Source of the DNA: Syntrophomonadaceae bacterium
Lineage (GTDB): Bacteria > Bacillota > Dethiobacteria > DTU022
Assembly: GCA_007130585.1 (NCBI GenBank)
Contig: SLSE01000180.1
Coordinates: 1-37,162, forward strand
Direction of reading: 5' to 3'
Length of the DNA stretch: 37,162 bases
Of the stretch, positions 30,242-37,162 are shown piece by piece. The translations under genes and the position numbers were made by a program. The first letter of the stretch is position 1. Every line of letters begins with the position of its first letter. The notes under the pieces were generated by a model. The model worked only from the letters and a program-made list of their open reading frames with translations. It did no database searches and was not told where the DNA came from.

Positions 30242-31777
30242 TTGACCGTACCCTATATGAACCTTTATCTAAAAAAATTACTTAAACAAATAAAATTCCC
30301 CGGGCTGGCCCTGCTTTCGGGGCTGCTGGTTATTGCCGCCTTTCCGCCTTTCGAACAGGGCTATATGGCCTGGTTTGCCCTTTTGCCCCTGATTGCAGCG
30401 TGCCTTCATACTAACCCGGCAGGCGGTTTTTGGGCCGGCTTTATCTTCGGGCTGCCCTTAACTCTCTATACAAACCTGTACCTTTCCCATGTCCTGTTTC
30501 CATACCTGCCCACATCGCTGGCAGCTGCCGCTATGATCGGCCTGGTGGTTTATATCAGCCTTTTCTACGGCTTATTCGGACTGGGTGCGGCTGTGGCAGC
30601 CCGCACAGGAAAAGCCTGGTTCACAGCCCTGGCCCTGCCTTCCCTGTGGCTGCTGGTGGAATACCTGCGTTCTGTGAGCTTTCTGGCATACAATGTGGGT
30701 TACCTGGGCTATACCCAGTGGGGTTACCCGCTTATTTTAAATATAACCTCGGTTTACGGTTACTGGGGACTGCCGTTCCTGATCGTTTTTTTCCAGACGC
30801 TGGTATTACTGGTTGCAATGAAAAAACTGCAGTCTGCCCCCCGGTTTATCATGTCGGCAGCTTTCCTGCTTCTGCTATTCATCGGCATTTTACTGCCCGG
30901 CTTTATGCCCGGACAAACAAGCGATCGTCACCTGAAGGTAAGCCTGATCCAGGGAAACAGCCGGCCCCAGTCAATTGTTGAAGGCGACGTTGCAGACATT
31001 CTTGAACTTTACACCGGCCTGACGAAAAATGCCCTGGAAGAAAATCCGGATATTGACCTCGTGGCCTGGCCCGAAACCGTCGCCAGGCTGGATTTCTCCA
31101 ACAGCAGGGAACACTCACCGGAGATAGTGGAGTTGGGGGAAGAATACGGAGTAAGTATCTTATACGGGGCAAGGGTAAAGGAGGGGGACCGGTTATACAA
31201 TTCTGTCGCCCTCTACCGGGGGGAGAAAGAAGATATACCCGTTTACCACAAACACCGCCTGGTGCCGTTTGTTGAGTATTTCCCGATGGAGCAGCTTCTA
31301 AACCGGATCCTGGACCTGGATCTGTTGCTGGGCAGCTACTCGGCAGGAGAAAACCTGACTATTTTTCGCCTCGATGATGTTACCCTGGCCGGGGCAATTT
31401 GTTTTGAATCATATTTTGGCGATCACACCCGGCTTTTTGCGGCGGAAGGTATTAACCACCTGTTTATCCCGACCAACGACGCCTGGTTCGGCGAATCGAT
31501 CGGGCTGGAGCAGCATGCCCAGGCTGCAGCAATCAGGGCTGCAGAGATGGGTGTGGGAGTCACCCAGGTTGCCAACAGCGGAATAACCATTTCATTCAAC
31601 CACCGGGGGGAAGAACTGTTCCGCTCCGGTAAAAATGAAGCTGCTGTTTTTACCCTGCCCCTGGATTTAAATACCCGTGATACTGTTTATACCCGTTACG
31701 GCAACTACTTTCCCGTTTTTTGGGCCCTGTTTATGGCAATCGCCTGGCCGGTTGCAGCGCTGCGCAGGGCTACCTGA
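30242..31777 (+). CDS. lnt: Apolipoprotein N-acyltransferase (Lnt)
   Basis: 511 residues, the normal Lnt size. It transfers an acyl chain from phospholipid to the N-terminal Cys of diacylated lipoproteins, at the outer face of the cytoplasmic membrane. An N-terminal block of about six helices, including FPPFEQGYMAWFALLPLIAA, is followed by a nitrilase-like domain from about residue 230 (VSLIQGNSRPQS). The catalytic triad is visible: Glu in VAWPETV (about 277), Lys in YHKHRLVPFVEYFPM (about 336) and Cys in GAICFESYFGD (about 386). A last helix closes the protein. Start is TTG 30242 (GAGG just before) or ATG 30257. It overlaps the convergent CofE-like gene by 8 bases. Confidence 0.93.
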   Translation: MTVPYMNLYLKKLLKQIKFPGLALLSGLLVIAAFPPFEQGYMAWFALLPLIAACLHTNPAGGFWAGFIFGLPLTLYTNLYLSHVLFPYLPTSLAAAAMIGLVVYISLFYGLFGLGAAVAARTGKAWFTALALPSLWLLVEYLRSVSFLAYNVGYLGYTQWGYPLILNITSVYGYWGLPFLIVFFQTLVLLVAMKKLQSAPRFIMSAAFLLLLFIGILLPGFMPGQTSDRHLKVSLIQGNSRPQSIVEGDVADILELYTGLTKNALEENPDIDLVAWPETVARLDFSNSREHSPEIVELGEEYGVSILYGARVKEGDRLYNSVALYRGEKEDIPVYHKHRLVPFVEYFPMEQLLNRILDLDLLLGSYSAGENLTIFRLDDVTLAGAICFESYFGDHTRLFAAEGINHLFIPTNDAWFGESIGLEQHAQAAAIRAAEMGVGVTQVANSGITISFNHRGEELFRSGKNEAAVFTLPLDLNTRDTVYTRYGNYFPVFWALFMAIAWPVAALRRAT

Positions 31778-32933
31778 GGAACCCCCTGACAACTACTACG
31801 GGAGTTCCGGCATCGGCGGAACCGCTGACCAGGTCAGCCAGGCTGGCCAGGACGTCTTCCATTTGCCGCGGAGTAGTGCCCTCCCTGTCCATACTGTCTT
31901 CAGCCAGGGTGCCGCCGATGCTGTCAGAAAGCATCGCCTCGATTTCTTCCGCGCTCATCCTGTCTTCATGAAAGCAGTGATCGGCCAGGTACTTATATTT
32001 AATTCCTTCCCGGATACAATCCAGCCCATCGGTAGAGGCAAATGCTGCCCTGGGATCAGCCAGCTCATAAATGCCGCTTGAAGGATCGAGGTATGCGCCG
32101 TCGCCGTAAATCATGACCTGGACATCAACAGCCAGTTCTTTCTTAATTTTATCCCGCAAAAGGTTAACAACTTTTTTCCCGTCACGGGGTGCCAGTTTCA
32201 ATTTTTCCCCCGAGGACATGTTGCTGCCCAGAAGACCCCACTCGGAGTAAGACTCGCCTTCCGTGCAGATCTGATCGAGGGTAATGCAGTTCGGGAACTT
32301 TTCCCTGATCGCTCTATTAGTTGCTTCCCGGGTGTGTATATCTGCGGCTACAATTCCGTCGGGCCTGGTGCCAAGCACCTGCAGAGGATCGTTTGAAAGA
32401 AAAATGTTCGCTGCCGCCCTTTCGGATTCGATAATTTCTCGATAAAGGCTGATGTAGTCGACCCCGGTCAGGGGATGCTTGAACTGTCTCTCGCCGATAT
32501 CGTCCAGGGTGATAGTCTCTTTGCCAAGCATTTCGGCGAATTCTTCATCAATTATCCTGTTGCCCACTTCATCGGCAGGGTAGGACATTTGAACCACTAC
32601 CTCTCCGCGGGGCACCGCCCTGGCAATTCCTCTTAAAATCATAGAAAACCGGTTGCGGCTGGCAATGGGGAAAACCACGGCCACCCTGCTGCGATCGCTA
32701 ACATTAAGTTTCTCCTGTATTTCCCGGGCAATATCATCAACGGTAATATAGTTTCCCTGGGCCCGGGCCACAATCGATTCGGTAATGCATACAACATCGC
32801 CGTCACCCAGCAAGTCGTCCCGATGACAGCGGGCCAGGGATTCGTAAACGGTCTTAACTATGTCCATCCCCGGCAGGATTACGCCCATCCTGACCCCGTA
32901 AGCCATGGGACCGATATAATCGGGCATTTTCAA
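31770..32933 (-). CDS. Coenzyme F420-0:L-glutamate ligase-like protein (CofE superfamily)
   Basis: 387 residues of the CofE family, which adds gamma-linked glutamates to F420-0 with GTP. Family segments are GDGDVVCITESIVARAQGNY, the central SRNRFSMILRGIARAV, PLTGVDYISLYREI and GLLGSNMSSGEKLKLAPRDG, and a C-terminal MIYGDGAYLDPSSGIYELAD. It is longer than archaeal CofE (about 250), with an extended C-terminus. No cofC, cofD or fbiC is in the window, so its acceptor need not be F420. Probable start TTG at 32933 with GGGAGGTGGGG upstream; ATG at 32927 is the alternative. It follows mobA by 17 bases, hinting at a link with molybdenum cofactor or its enzymes. Confidence 0.8.
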   Translation of the reverse strand: MKMPDYIGPMAYGVRMGVILPGMDIVKTVYESLARCHRDDLLGDGDVVCITESIVARAQGNYITVDDIAREIQEKLNVSDRSRVAVVFPIASRNRFSMILRGIARAVPRGEVVVQMSYPADEVGNRIIDEEFAEMLGKETITLDDIGERQFKHPLTGVDYISLYREIIESERAAANIFLSNDPLQVLGTRPDGIVAADIHTREATNRAIREKFPNCITLDQICTEGESYSEWGLLGSNMSSGEKLKLAPRDGKKVVNLLRDKIKKELAVDVQVMIYGDGAYLDPSSGIYELADPRAAFASTDGLDCIREGIKYKYLADHCFHEDRMSAEEIEAMLSDSIGGTLAEDSMDREGTTPRQMEDVLASLADLVSGSADAGTPVVVVRGFLR

Positions 32934-32950
32934 TGGACCCCACCTCCCTA

Positions 32951-33586
32951 TTAAACGATTCTTTGTTTCTCGGCAAAAACCTTTAAGGCAGCTTCGTAAT
33001 CGCTCCAGCGGTTTATGTTAACAAACGACTCCTGTTCAGGATCAAATTTCTTGATTTCTCCTGAATTGATATACCTGATATCCAGGTGGCTGTAAAATTC
33101 GGTCACTTTAAAGTTCCCTGCACTGAGCTGGTTTTCGATGACCTTTATACATGCCCGGCTGTAAAATGCATGCAACGGCTGATAATACTCGCCTATCCGC
33201 GGGACAACGGCATCAAATCCACAGGCAAAGCCGGCCATGTATTTAACAAGATCCAGGTTTAAAAAAGGCATGTCGCAGGCAACCACAAATTGATAGGGCA
33301 GATCAGACACGCTGAGGCCGGCGTGAATTCCGCGCAGGGGACTTTTATGTTCATTCCTGATTATATCTTTGACCAGCCTGACCGGCAGTGAACTGAACAG
33401 GTCCGGCCGGTCAGTTACCACTGTCAGCTGGTCAAAATATTCCCCCAGGCGTTTAACCATCAATTCAATCAGGGCCTGCCCATGGAAATCGAGCAGCGCT
33501 TTTGGCCGGCCCAGCCTTTTGCTGTCGCCGCCGGCCAGGATCACGGCGCCTTTTTGTTCGGTAAAGTATTGCGTATTATCGATCAA
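32951..33586 (-). CDS. mobA: Molybdenum cofactor guanylyltransferase (MobA-like)
   Basis: 211 residues. MobA attaches GMP from GTP to molybdopterin, giving the bis-MGD cofactor of DMSO-reductase-family enzymes. The nucleotidyltransferase loop AVILAGGDSKRLGRPKALLD is near residue 14, SPLRGIHAGL near residue 82, the metal-binding VACDMPFLNLDLV near residue 100, and YQPLHAFYSRACI near residue 135. The C-terminal NINRWSDYEAA is typical. Start TTG at 33586 with GGAGGG 7-8 bases upstream. Neighbouring tat genes fit export of folded molybdoenzymes. Confidence 0.9.
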   Translation of the reverse strand: MIDNTQYFTEQKGAVILAGGDSKRLGRPKALLDFHGQALIELMVKRLGEYFDQLTVVTDRPDLFSSLPVRLVKDIIRNEHKSPLRGIHAGLSVSDLPYQFVVACDMPFLNLDLVKYMAGFACGFDAVVPRIGEYYQPLHAFYSRACIKVIENQLSAGNFKVTEFYSHLDIRYINSGEIKKFDPEQESFVNINRWSDYEAALKVFAEKQRIV

Positions 33587-33622
33587 ATCTTAACCCTCCA
33601 CAGAATGAAACCGCCCCCAGTA

Positions 33623-34354
33623 TTACCCTGACAGGTACCTGAGGCGCTTCCGTTCGCTGATCATTACCATGATAATGCCTAGCTCGTAAAGGAACACCAG
33701 CGGAACAAGCATGATTACCTGTGAAATAATATCGGGCGGCGTAATAACCGATGCTCCTATAAGCATGATGAGCAGGGCAATTTTCCGGTTCTGCCTCAGG
33801 AACGCGGTCGAAAGCAAGCCTATTTTCCCCAGAGCCCAGGTGAGCAGGGGCAGCTGGAAAACCGCCCCGAAAGCAAAATGAAAAGAAATTACAAATGAAA
33901 TATATTCTGATACCGTAAACTGGGGTGCAACCTGGTCGGTTCCAAACTGTAAAAAAAACCTGAGGGTAAAAGGGAAAACGACGTAGTAAGCAAAGACTAC
34001 CCCGCTGGAAAACAGGACAGCCGCACCGAACAGGACACTGACAATAAATATTTTTTCGCCCCTGACCAGGCCGGGGAAAGTAAAAGCCAGCATCTGATAA
34101 ATTATGACCGGCAGGGCAACGATCAGGCCGCTTAAAAGGGCCAATCGGATATTGGCCATAAAAGCTTCGGGCGGGGACAGGTATATTAACCTTAACTGGT
34201 CCAGGGGATGGGTGAAAATACTTCTGATCAGTTCAACATGGGCAAAGCAAATTATGGCAGCAACAAGCAAAGCGCCTGCTGAAATTAGCAGACGCGTTCT
34301 TAATTCTGCAAGATGCTCAAGTACGGGCATAGTGCCGTCTCTGTTTTTACTCAC
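33623..34354 (-). CDS. tatC: Sec-independent translocase subunit TatC
   Basis: 243 residues with six membrane helices. TatC binds the twin-arginine signal of folded precursors. Recognisable are the N-terminal PVLEHLAELRTRLLISAGAL with the conserved Glu, YLSPPEAFMANIRLALLSGL near residue 59, the FPGLVRGEKIF loop, VVFPFTLRFF and the final VITPPDIISQVIMLVPLVFL segment. Start is GTG at 34354 with GGGAGG upstream. It follows two tatA genes on the same strand. Confidence 0.96.
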   Translation of the reverse strand: MSKNRDGTMPVLEHLAELRTRLLISAGALLVAAIICFAHVELIRSIFTHPLDQLRLIYLSPPEAFMANIRLALLSGLIVALPVIIYQMLAFTFPGLVRGEKIFIVSVLFGAAVLFSSGVVFAYYVVFPFTLRFFLQFGTDQVAPQFTVSEYISFVISFHFAFGAVFQLPLLTWALGKIGLLSTAFLRQNRKIALLIMLIGASVITPPDIISQVIMLVPLVFLYELGIIMVMISERKRLRYLSG

Positions 34355-34445
34355 CCTGCTGAATACCTCCCGGCATTCCCACTGCCGCTTTCATACCCTG
34401 CTCCCTGCATCCCGAAACCGGACCGGACTAAACAGCATTTTTCCC

Positions 34446-34631
34446 TTATTTGGGTTCAGAGTTATCAGCGTTAGATTCGTCAGAGTTGGACTCGCCCTTT
34501 AAGCCGTCCTTCAGCTCAACCACGCTTTTGCCAACCGCCCGGGCCAGCTCGGGAAGCCGCTTGGCGCCAAATATCAAAAGAATCACTGCTAAAATCAATA
34601 TAATTTCCGTTGGTCCTATTCTTCCAAACAT
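34446..34631 (-). CDS. tatA: Tat translocase pore protein TatA (copy 1)
   Basis: 61 residues: a short N-terminal helix (IGPTEIILILAVILLIFGAK), hinge RLPELARAVGKSV, amphipathic helix and an acidic tail rich in Ser, Asp and Glu. ATG with AAGGAGGAT upstream. The bases just before the start and the first codons nearly repeat those of the second tatA upstream, indicating tandem duplication. It precedes tatC by about 90 bases. TatA oligomers form the passage for folded proteins. Confidence 0.95.
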   Translation of the reverse strand: MFGRIGPTEIILILAVILLIFGAKRLPELARAVGKSVVELKDGLKGESNSDESNADNSEPK

Positions 34632-34786
34632 CGCAAATCCTCCTTGGGTAGAGAATCAAAATATATTTTTGTCCTAAATTATTTTAACACATGTGCAATT
34701 TTTCGGTTATTCCGGCAGAAGCTTTCGTTTGACTTTTCTGCTGTCCGGACGGAACCGCGTCATGAACACCGGCTGCATGCAACCCT

Positions 34787-34999
34787 TTACTCTTTCTTGT
34801 CTGATGAGGTATCGTCAAGATTGATACCATCTTTGGCATCAAAACTGATACTGTCCTTTAAGTCCCTGGTTGCTTTACGGAATTCTTTCAAGCCGTTGCC
34901 GATCGAGCGGCCCAGTTCAGGCAGTTTGGCCGGTCCAAAGATTATTAAGGCGACGGCCAAAACCAGCATTATTTCCATTGGCCCTATTCTTCCAAACAT
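34787..34999 (-). CDS. tatA: Tat translocase pore protein TatA (copy 2)
   Basis: 70 residues, closer to the classical TatA sequence: IGPMEIMLVLAVALIIFGPA, then KLPELGRSIGNGLKEFRKAT and an acidic, lysine-ended tail. I trimmed 27 codons from the open frame, because ATG 34999 has GAGGAGG at the right distance and starts MFGRIGP like its neighbour. It has its own promoter and lies upstream of copy 1 with a 155-base gap. The two copies differ most in the tail and after the FG hinge, so one may act as the TatB-like member (inference). Confidence 0.95.
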   Translation of the reverse strand: MFGRIGPMEIMLVLAVALIIFGPAKLPELGRSIGNGLKEFRKATRDLKDSISFDAKDGINLDDTSSDKKE

Positions 35000-35051
35000 A
35001 ATAAATCCTCCTCGTAGAGAATCATGACATCTGTATTCATGACCGAATACC

Positions 35052-35080
35052 ATTATAGCGCATCTTGATAATAATTGCAC
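35052..35080 (-). promoter_or_regulatory. Promoter of tatA copy 2
   Basis: On the minus strand GTGCAA (35075-35080), 17 bases, TATAAT (35052-35057). Transcription would start near 35045, about 46 bases before the ATG, and could continue through the second tatA, tatC, mobA and the CofE-like gene. Confidence 0.5.
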
Positions 35081-35167
35081 ATGCCTTTTTTATTTTTCCT
35101 GTCCGGTCAGCCGACCCCCGGGAACAGCTTCACCGGCGGATGGCGAAAGGGGCCGGGTGCACCTATA

Positions 35168-35204
35168 ATAACCGCTGCAAGCCGGTTTGGGCTGCAGCGG
35201 TTAT
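35168..35204. repeat. Long inverted repeat between the PAP2 gene and tatA
   Basis: ATAACCGCTGCA (35168-35179) pairs perfectly with TGCAGCGGTTAT (35193-35204); GCC/GGC inside can pair as well with one bulged base. On the minus strand it follows the PAP2 gene by about 70 bases but only TTATTAT comes after it, so it is a poor intrinsic terminator. The rest of 35081-35273 shows no gene. Confidence 0.5.
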
Positions 35205-35273
35205 AGAGCCGGTACCTGCCGGTTCTGAAGACCGGAAGTCAGGCAACAGGGAAACAAGGGCCGGTTAAGAAAG

Positions 35274-36263
35274 TCATAAATTTTCCCGCCTGGAGAGACC
35301 CAGGACAGAAAAAACAAAGGGCGCCCCGAGGGTGACCCACATTCCGCCAAGAGCGTAGCGGATAAAACCGAGCGGCGTAACCGCTGATGGCAGTAAGCCT
35401 CCCAACCCGACTATAATACCGAATAATACCGCCACACCGCACAGGACTTTTATCAGCTGATATAGCAGGGGCCCTTTAACCGTAGTTTTGACTTTTTCTT
35501 TTTCAATAATATACCCGAAGGAAGCGCCGCCGAGATAACCCAGTATCTTGGCAGGATCTGCGCCCGGTAGAATTGCCACCAGTAATATTGGCACAACCAG
35601 CGAGAGGGCCAGTAAAAGAGGCATGCTAAACTTTGCAATCCACCCCTTTTCCGCCGCCAGGTTGCTAATCCAGAGGAAAAAGAGTAAAAATGGTATTCCG
35701 AAAACCAGGCCGGCAAGGACATCTCCGAGAAAATGATAGCCCAGCACCATGCGGGAAAACCCGATAAAAATTACGGCGACAAAAGCCCAGATCCAGAATG
35801 CCCTGTTTTTAATCCTGACAGCAAGATAGCCCCAAACAGTTACGGCAGTGAGGGTATGGCCGCTTGGAAAGGCATAGCTGCCTTCGGGGTGAATGACTCC
35901 CTCCAGCGGAGGCCGTTCAAGCAAAGTGATATCTTTGAGCAGGTTGCTGTAAGTGGCCGATGACAGGAGGACAAAAGCGCCCCAGAAACCGAGGGTTTTA
36001 TTGTAAGACCAGATTAAAACACTGAAAAAAACCATGAAAAACTCATCGTCCCCGAGAAAGGTAAACACCCTGAACAGAAACTCGACAGGGCCGACCCGCC
36101 ACTGCTGCAGGGCGACGATCATCTCCACACTGCGGGTCAGAGGCCAGGCCAGGATCAGAAAGGCGGCAGAAATAAAAGTAACGGCCAGTAAAAACTTTAT
36201 CCAGAACGATTCAAGCTTCGGATCATCGGAGAAGTATGGTTTTCTTACCGGGGGAAAGTTCAT
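35274..36263 (-). CDS. PAP2-family membrane phosphatase
   Basis: 329 residues with about eight helices. The three PAP2 phosphatase motifs are present: KDITLLERPP (about 110-119), YAFPSGHTL (about 130-138) and SRMVLGYHFLGDVLAG (about 170-185), with the catalytic His residues in the second and third. Such enzymes remove phosphate from lipid phosphates such as undecaprenyl diphosphate or phosphatidic acid at the membrane surface. The C-terminal third adds extra helices (LGYLGGASFGYIIEKEKVK and beyond), longer than minimal PAP2 proteins of about 200 residues. ATG start with GGAGGA upstream, overlapping the end of the DUF2007 gene by spacing of only 3 bases. Substrate not determined. Confidence 0.9.
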   Translation of the reverse strand: MNFPPVRKPYFSDDPKLESFWIKFLLAVTFISAAFLILAWPLTRSVEMIVALQQWRVGPVEFLFRVFTFLGDDEFFMVFFSVLIWSYNKTLGFWGAFVLLSSATYSNLLKDITLLERPPLEGVIHPEGSYAFPSGHTLTAVTVWGYLAVRIKNRAFWIWAFVAVIFIGFSRMVLGYHFLGDVLAGLVFGIPFLLFFLWISNLAAEKGWIAKFSMPLLLALSLVVPILLVAILPGADPAKILGYLGGASFGYIIEKEKVKTTVKGPLLYQLIKVLCGVAVLFGIIVGLGGLLPSAVTPLGFIRYALGGMWVTLGAPFVFSVLGLSRRENL

Positions 36264-36266
36264 TTA

Positions 36267-36521
36267 TCAGTCCTCCTCGTCAAAGTAATCGGTTCCTGTT
36301 TCGAAACTGGCAATCAACCCCCGGGCCTGTTCCAGGAAAGGTTCGGGAACAAAAACCTGGACCTCTACAGCCTGACCGCCGATGACTCTCATCGCCCCGG
36401 TATAAGGGCTGCTGTCGGCTTTTCGGGTCGGAATGCCGTTATCCTGCAAGAAACCGCAGATAATATCGGCTTCTACATCATTATTGGCTTCGACCAGTAA
36501 AACCCAGTTATTTTCGATCAT
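36267..36521 (-). CDS. DUF2007 family small protein
   Basis: 84 residues. The family pattern is clear: NNWVLLVEANNDVEADIICG (moving from sequence to a ferredoxin-like fold), FLQDNGIPTRKADSSPY and a VEVQVFVPEPFLEQARGLIA finish with an acidic tail. DUF2007 proteins are proposed to be signal-transducing or metal/ligand-binding, without firm function. ATG at 36521 has AAAGGGGAT 5 bases before it; the open frame upstream lacks any site. It is cotranscribed with the PAP2 gene. Confidence 0.82.
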   Translation of the reverse strand: MIENNWVLLVEANNDVEADIICGFLQDNGIPTRKADSSPYTGAMRVIGGQAVEVQVFVPEPFLEQARGLIASFETGTDYFDEED

Positions 36522-36663
36522 AATAATCCCCTTTAATGTTAACCCGGGAAGTTTAAACCGCCTGCTCCGCTTGTTCGCGCTACCAGGCCGACTTATCCCA
36601 CCAGGGGCATGCTGTTGCCTGTATCTATATTCTTGCAAAGTGAGCGTAATCCTGCAAAACAGT

Positions 36664-36692
36664 TTGACGGGGCGGGAAAAGCCGATTAAGAT
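36664..36692 (+). promoter_or_regulatory. Promoter of queG
   Basis: TTGACG (36664-36669), 17 bases, TAAGAT (36687-36692). The predicted start near 36699 is about 26 bases before the TTG start codon. Confidence 0.55.
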
Positions 36693-36724
36693 CGGAACAG
36701 GTAGCAAAGAGAGGTAGATGCTGT

Positions 36725-37162
36725 TTGTTAACCAGCAGTGAAAACTTAAAAGAGATTGCCATGTCAGTTAACATAACTCAAATCGGCGTAACCACTGCCG
36801 GGCCCCTGCTATACATGCAGGACAGGCTGCAGCGCCGCCTGAAAGAAGGCCGGGTTACCCCCTTTGAAGAAAAAGAGCCCCGGCTGCGCCTGTCTCCGGC
36901 CTTACTGCTCGAGGATTGCCGCTCTGTCATTACCCTTGCAGTTCCCTATACGCCACCGGACCGGCCCGGTCCGGGTCCTTTAAGCGACCAACCGCGCGGG
37001 AAGGTCGCCCGCTGCGCCAGGGCGGTCGATTATCACCTGCTGGTAGAGAGTAAAGCGGCCCTTGTTGCCGAAAAAATCCGCAGGGAGTTCGGCGGAGGCT
37101 TGCATTACAGGATCTTGTCAGACCGCAGCCCGCTGATCGAGCGGGAACTGGCCCGTAACTCG
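36725..37162 (+). CDS. queG: Epoxyqueuosine reductase (QueG-like), N-terminal part
   Basis: The gene runs off the right edge; 146 codons are visible. The translation begins LTSSENLKEIAMSVNITQIG and contains FEEKEPRLRLSPALLLEDCR, SVITLAVPYTPP and KVARCARAVDYHLLVESKAA, the QueG pattern in which R(Y/C)AR-x-x-DYH is highly conserved. QueG uses cobalamin and two [4Fe-4S] clusters to finish queuosine in tRNA; the cluster cysteines lie beyond the window. Start is TTG at 36725 with GAGAGGT 9 bases upstream; the nearby ATG at 36718 is out of frame and soon stops. Confidence 0.85.
   Translation, partial: MLTSSENLKEIAMSVNITQIGVTTAGPLLYMQDRLQRRLKEGRVTPFEEKEPRLRLSPALLLEDCRSVITLAVPYTPPDRPGPGPLSDQPRGKVARCARAVDYHLLVESKAALVAEKIRREFGGGLHYRILSDRSPLIERELARNS

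Noticed and set aside
1..37162. CRISPR arrays, insertion sequences, prophage or integrase genes
   Set aside because: No regularly spaced repeats, transposase or integrase motifs, or phage genes were seen on either strand.

Overview
The window looks like about 37 kb of the chromosome of an anaerobic Firmicute, probably a clostridial or syntrophic lineage with moderate GC content. This is inferred from gene content: a 2-hydroxyacyl-CoA dehydratase-type activase with its DUF2229 partner, class II superoxide reductase, PerR, a HutP-fold protein, DUF3786, DUF4349, the LL-diaminopimelate aminotransferase route to lysine, and strong GGAGG ribosome sites. About a dozen genes appear to start at TTG. 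An apolipoprotein N-acyltransferase (Lnt) is unexpected for a typical monoderm Firmicute. I see no insertion sequence, prophage or CRISPR array, and genes sit in short tight operons.

Layout. 1-3822 (minus) is a peptide-type ABC importer, dppA-B-C-D, entering the window from its 3' side. Its substrate-binding protein reads as a circular permutation: the usual C-terminal half comes straight after the signal peptide and the usual N-terminal half follows. 4009-6021 (minus) is a DUF2229 protein plus an ATP-dependent activase, behind a promoter with a perfect inverted repeat at its start site. 6175-6515 has a consensus promoter followed by two 30-residue membrane peptides. 6640-6716 is tRNA-Pro(CGG) with its own promoter and terminator.

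7098-15429 (minus) is the least familiar locus: an MFS transporter, two 722-residue paralogues that fuse a D-Ala-D-Ala-ligase-like ATP-grasp to an M20 carboxypeptidase-like domain stripped of its metal ligands, a cytoplasmic gamma-glutamyltransferase-like enzyme between them, an N-formylglutamate-amidohydrolase-like enzyme, and a small coiled-coil protein. Together they suggest making, trimming and moving a small peptide or gamma-glutamyl compound. I do not recognise this as a described system. 15679-20846 (minus) is the diaminopimelate/lysine operon dapB-dapA-dapL-lysA with a TspO-like membrane protein at its end.

21030-25663 holds a DUF3786-MFS pair, an IscU-like scaffold with a zinc-finger partner, and an oxidative-stress/metal group (superoxide reductase, ZIP transporter, PerR) in which the perR promoter -10 sits inside a palindrome. 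25970-29991 holds a solitary DNA methyltransferase, a RING-like zinc-finger membrane protein, a HutP-fold protein lacking the expected ligand histidines, a DUF4349 lipoprotein and a MarR regulator. 30242-34999 holds lnt, then a CofE-like glutamate ligase, MobA, TatC and two tandem TatA proteins, which fits export of molybdenum enzymes. 35274-37162 holds a PAP2 phosphatase, a DUF2007 protein and the start of queG.
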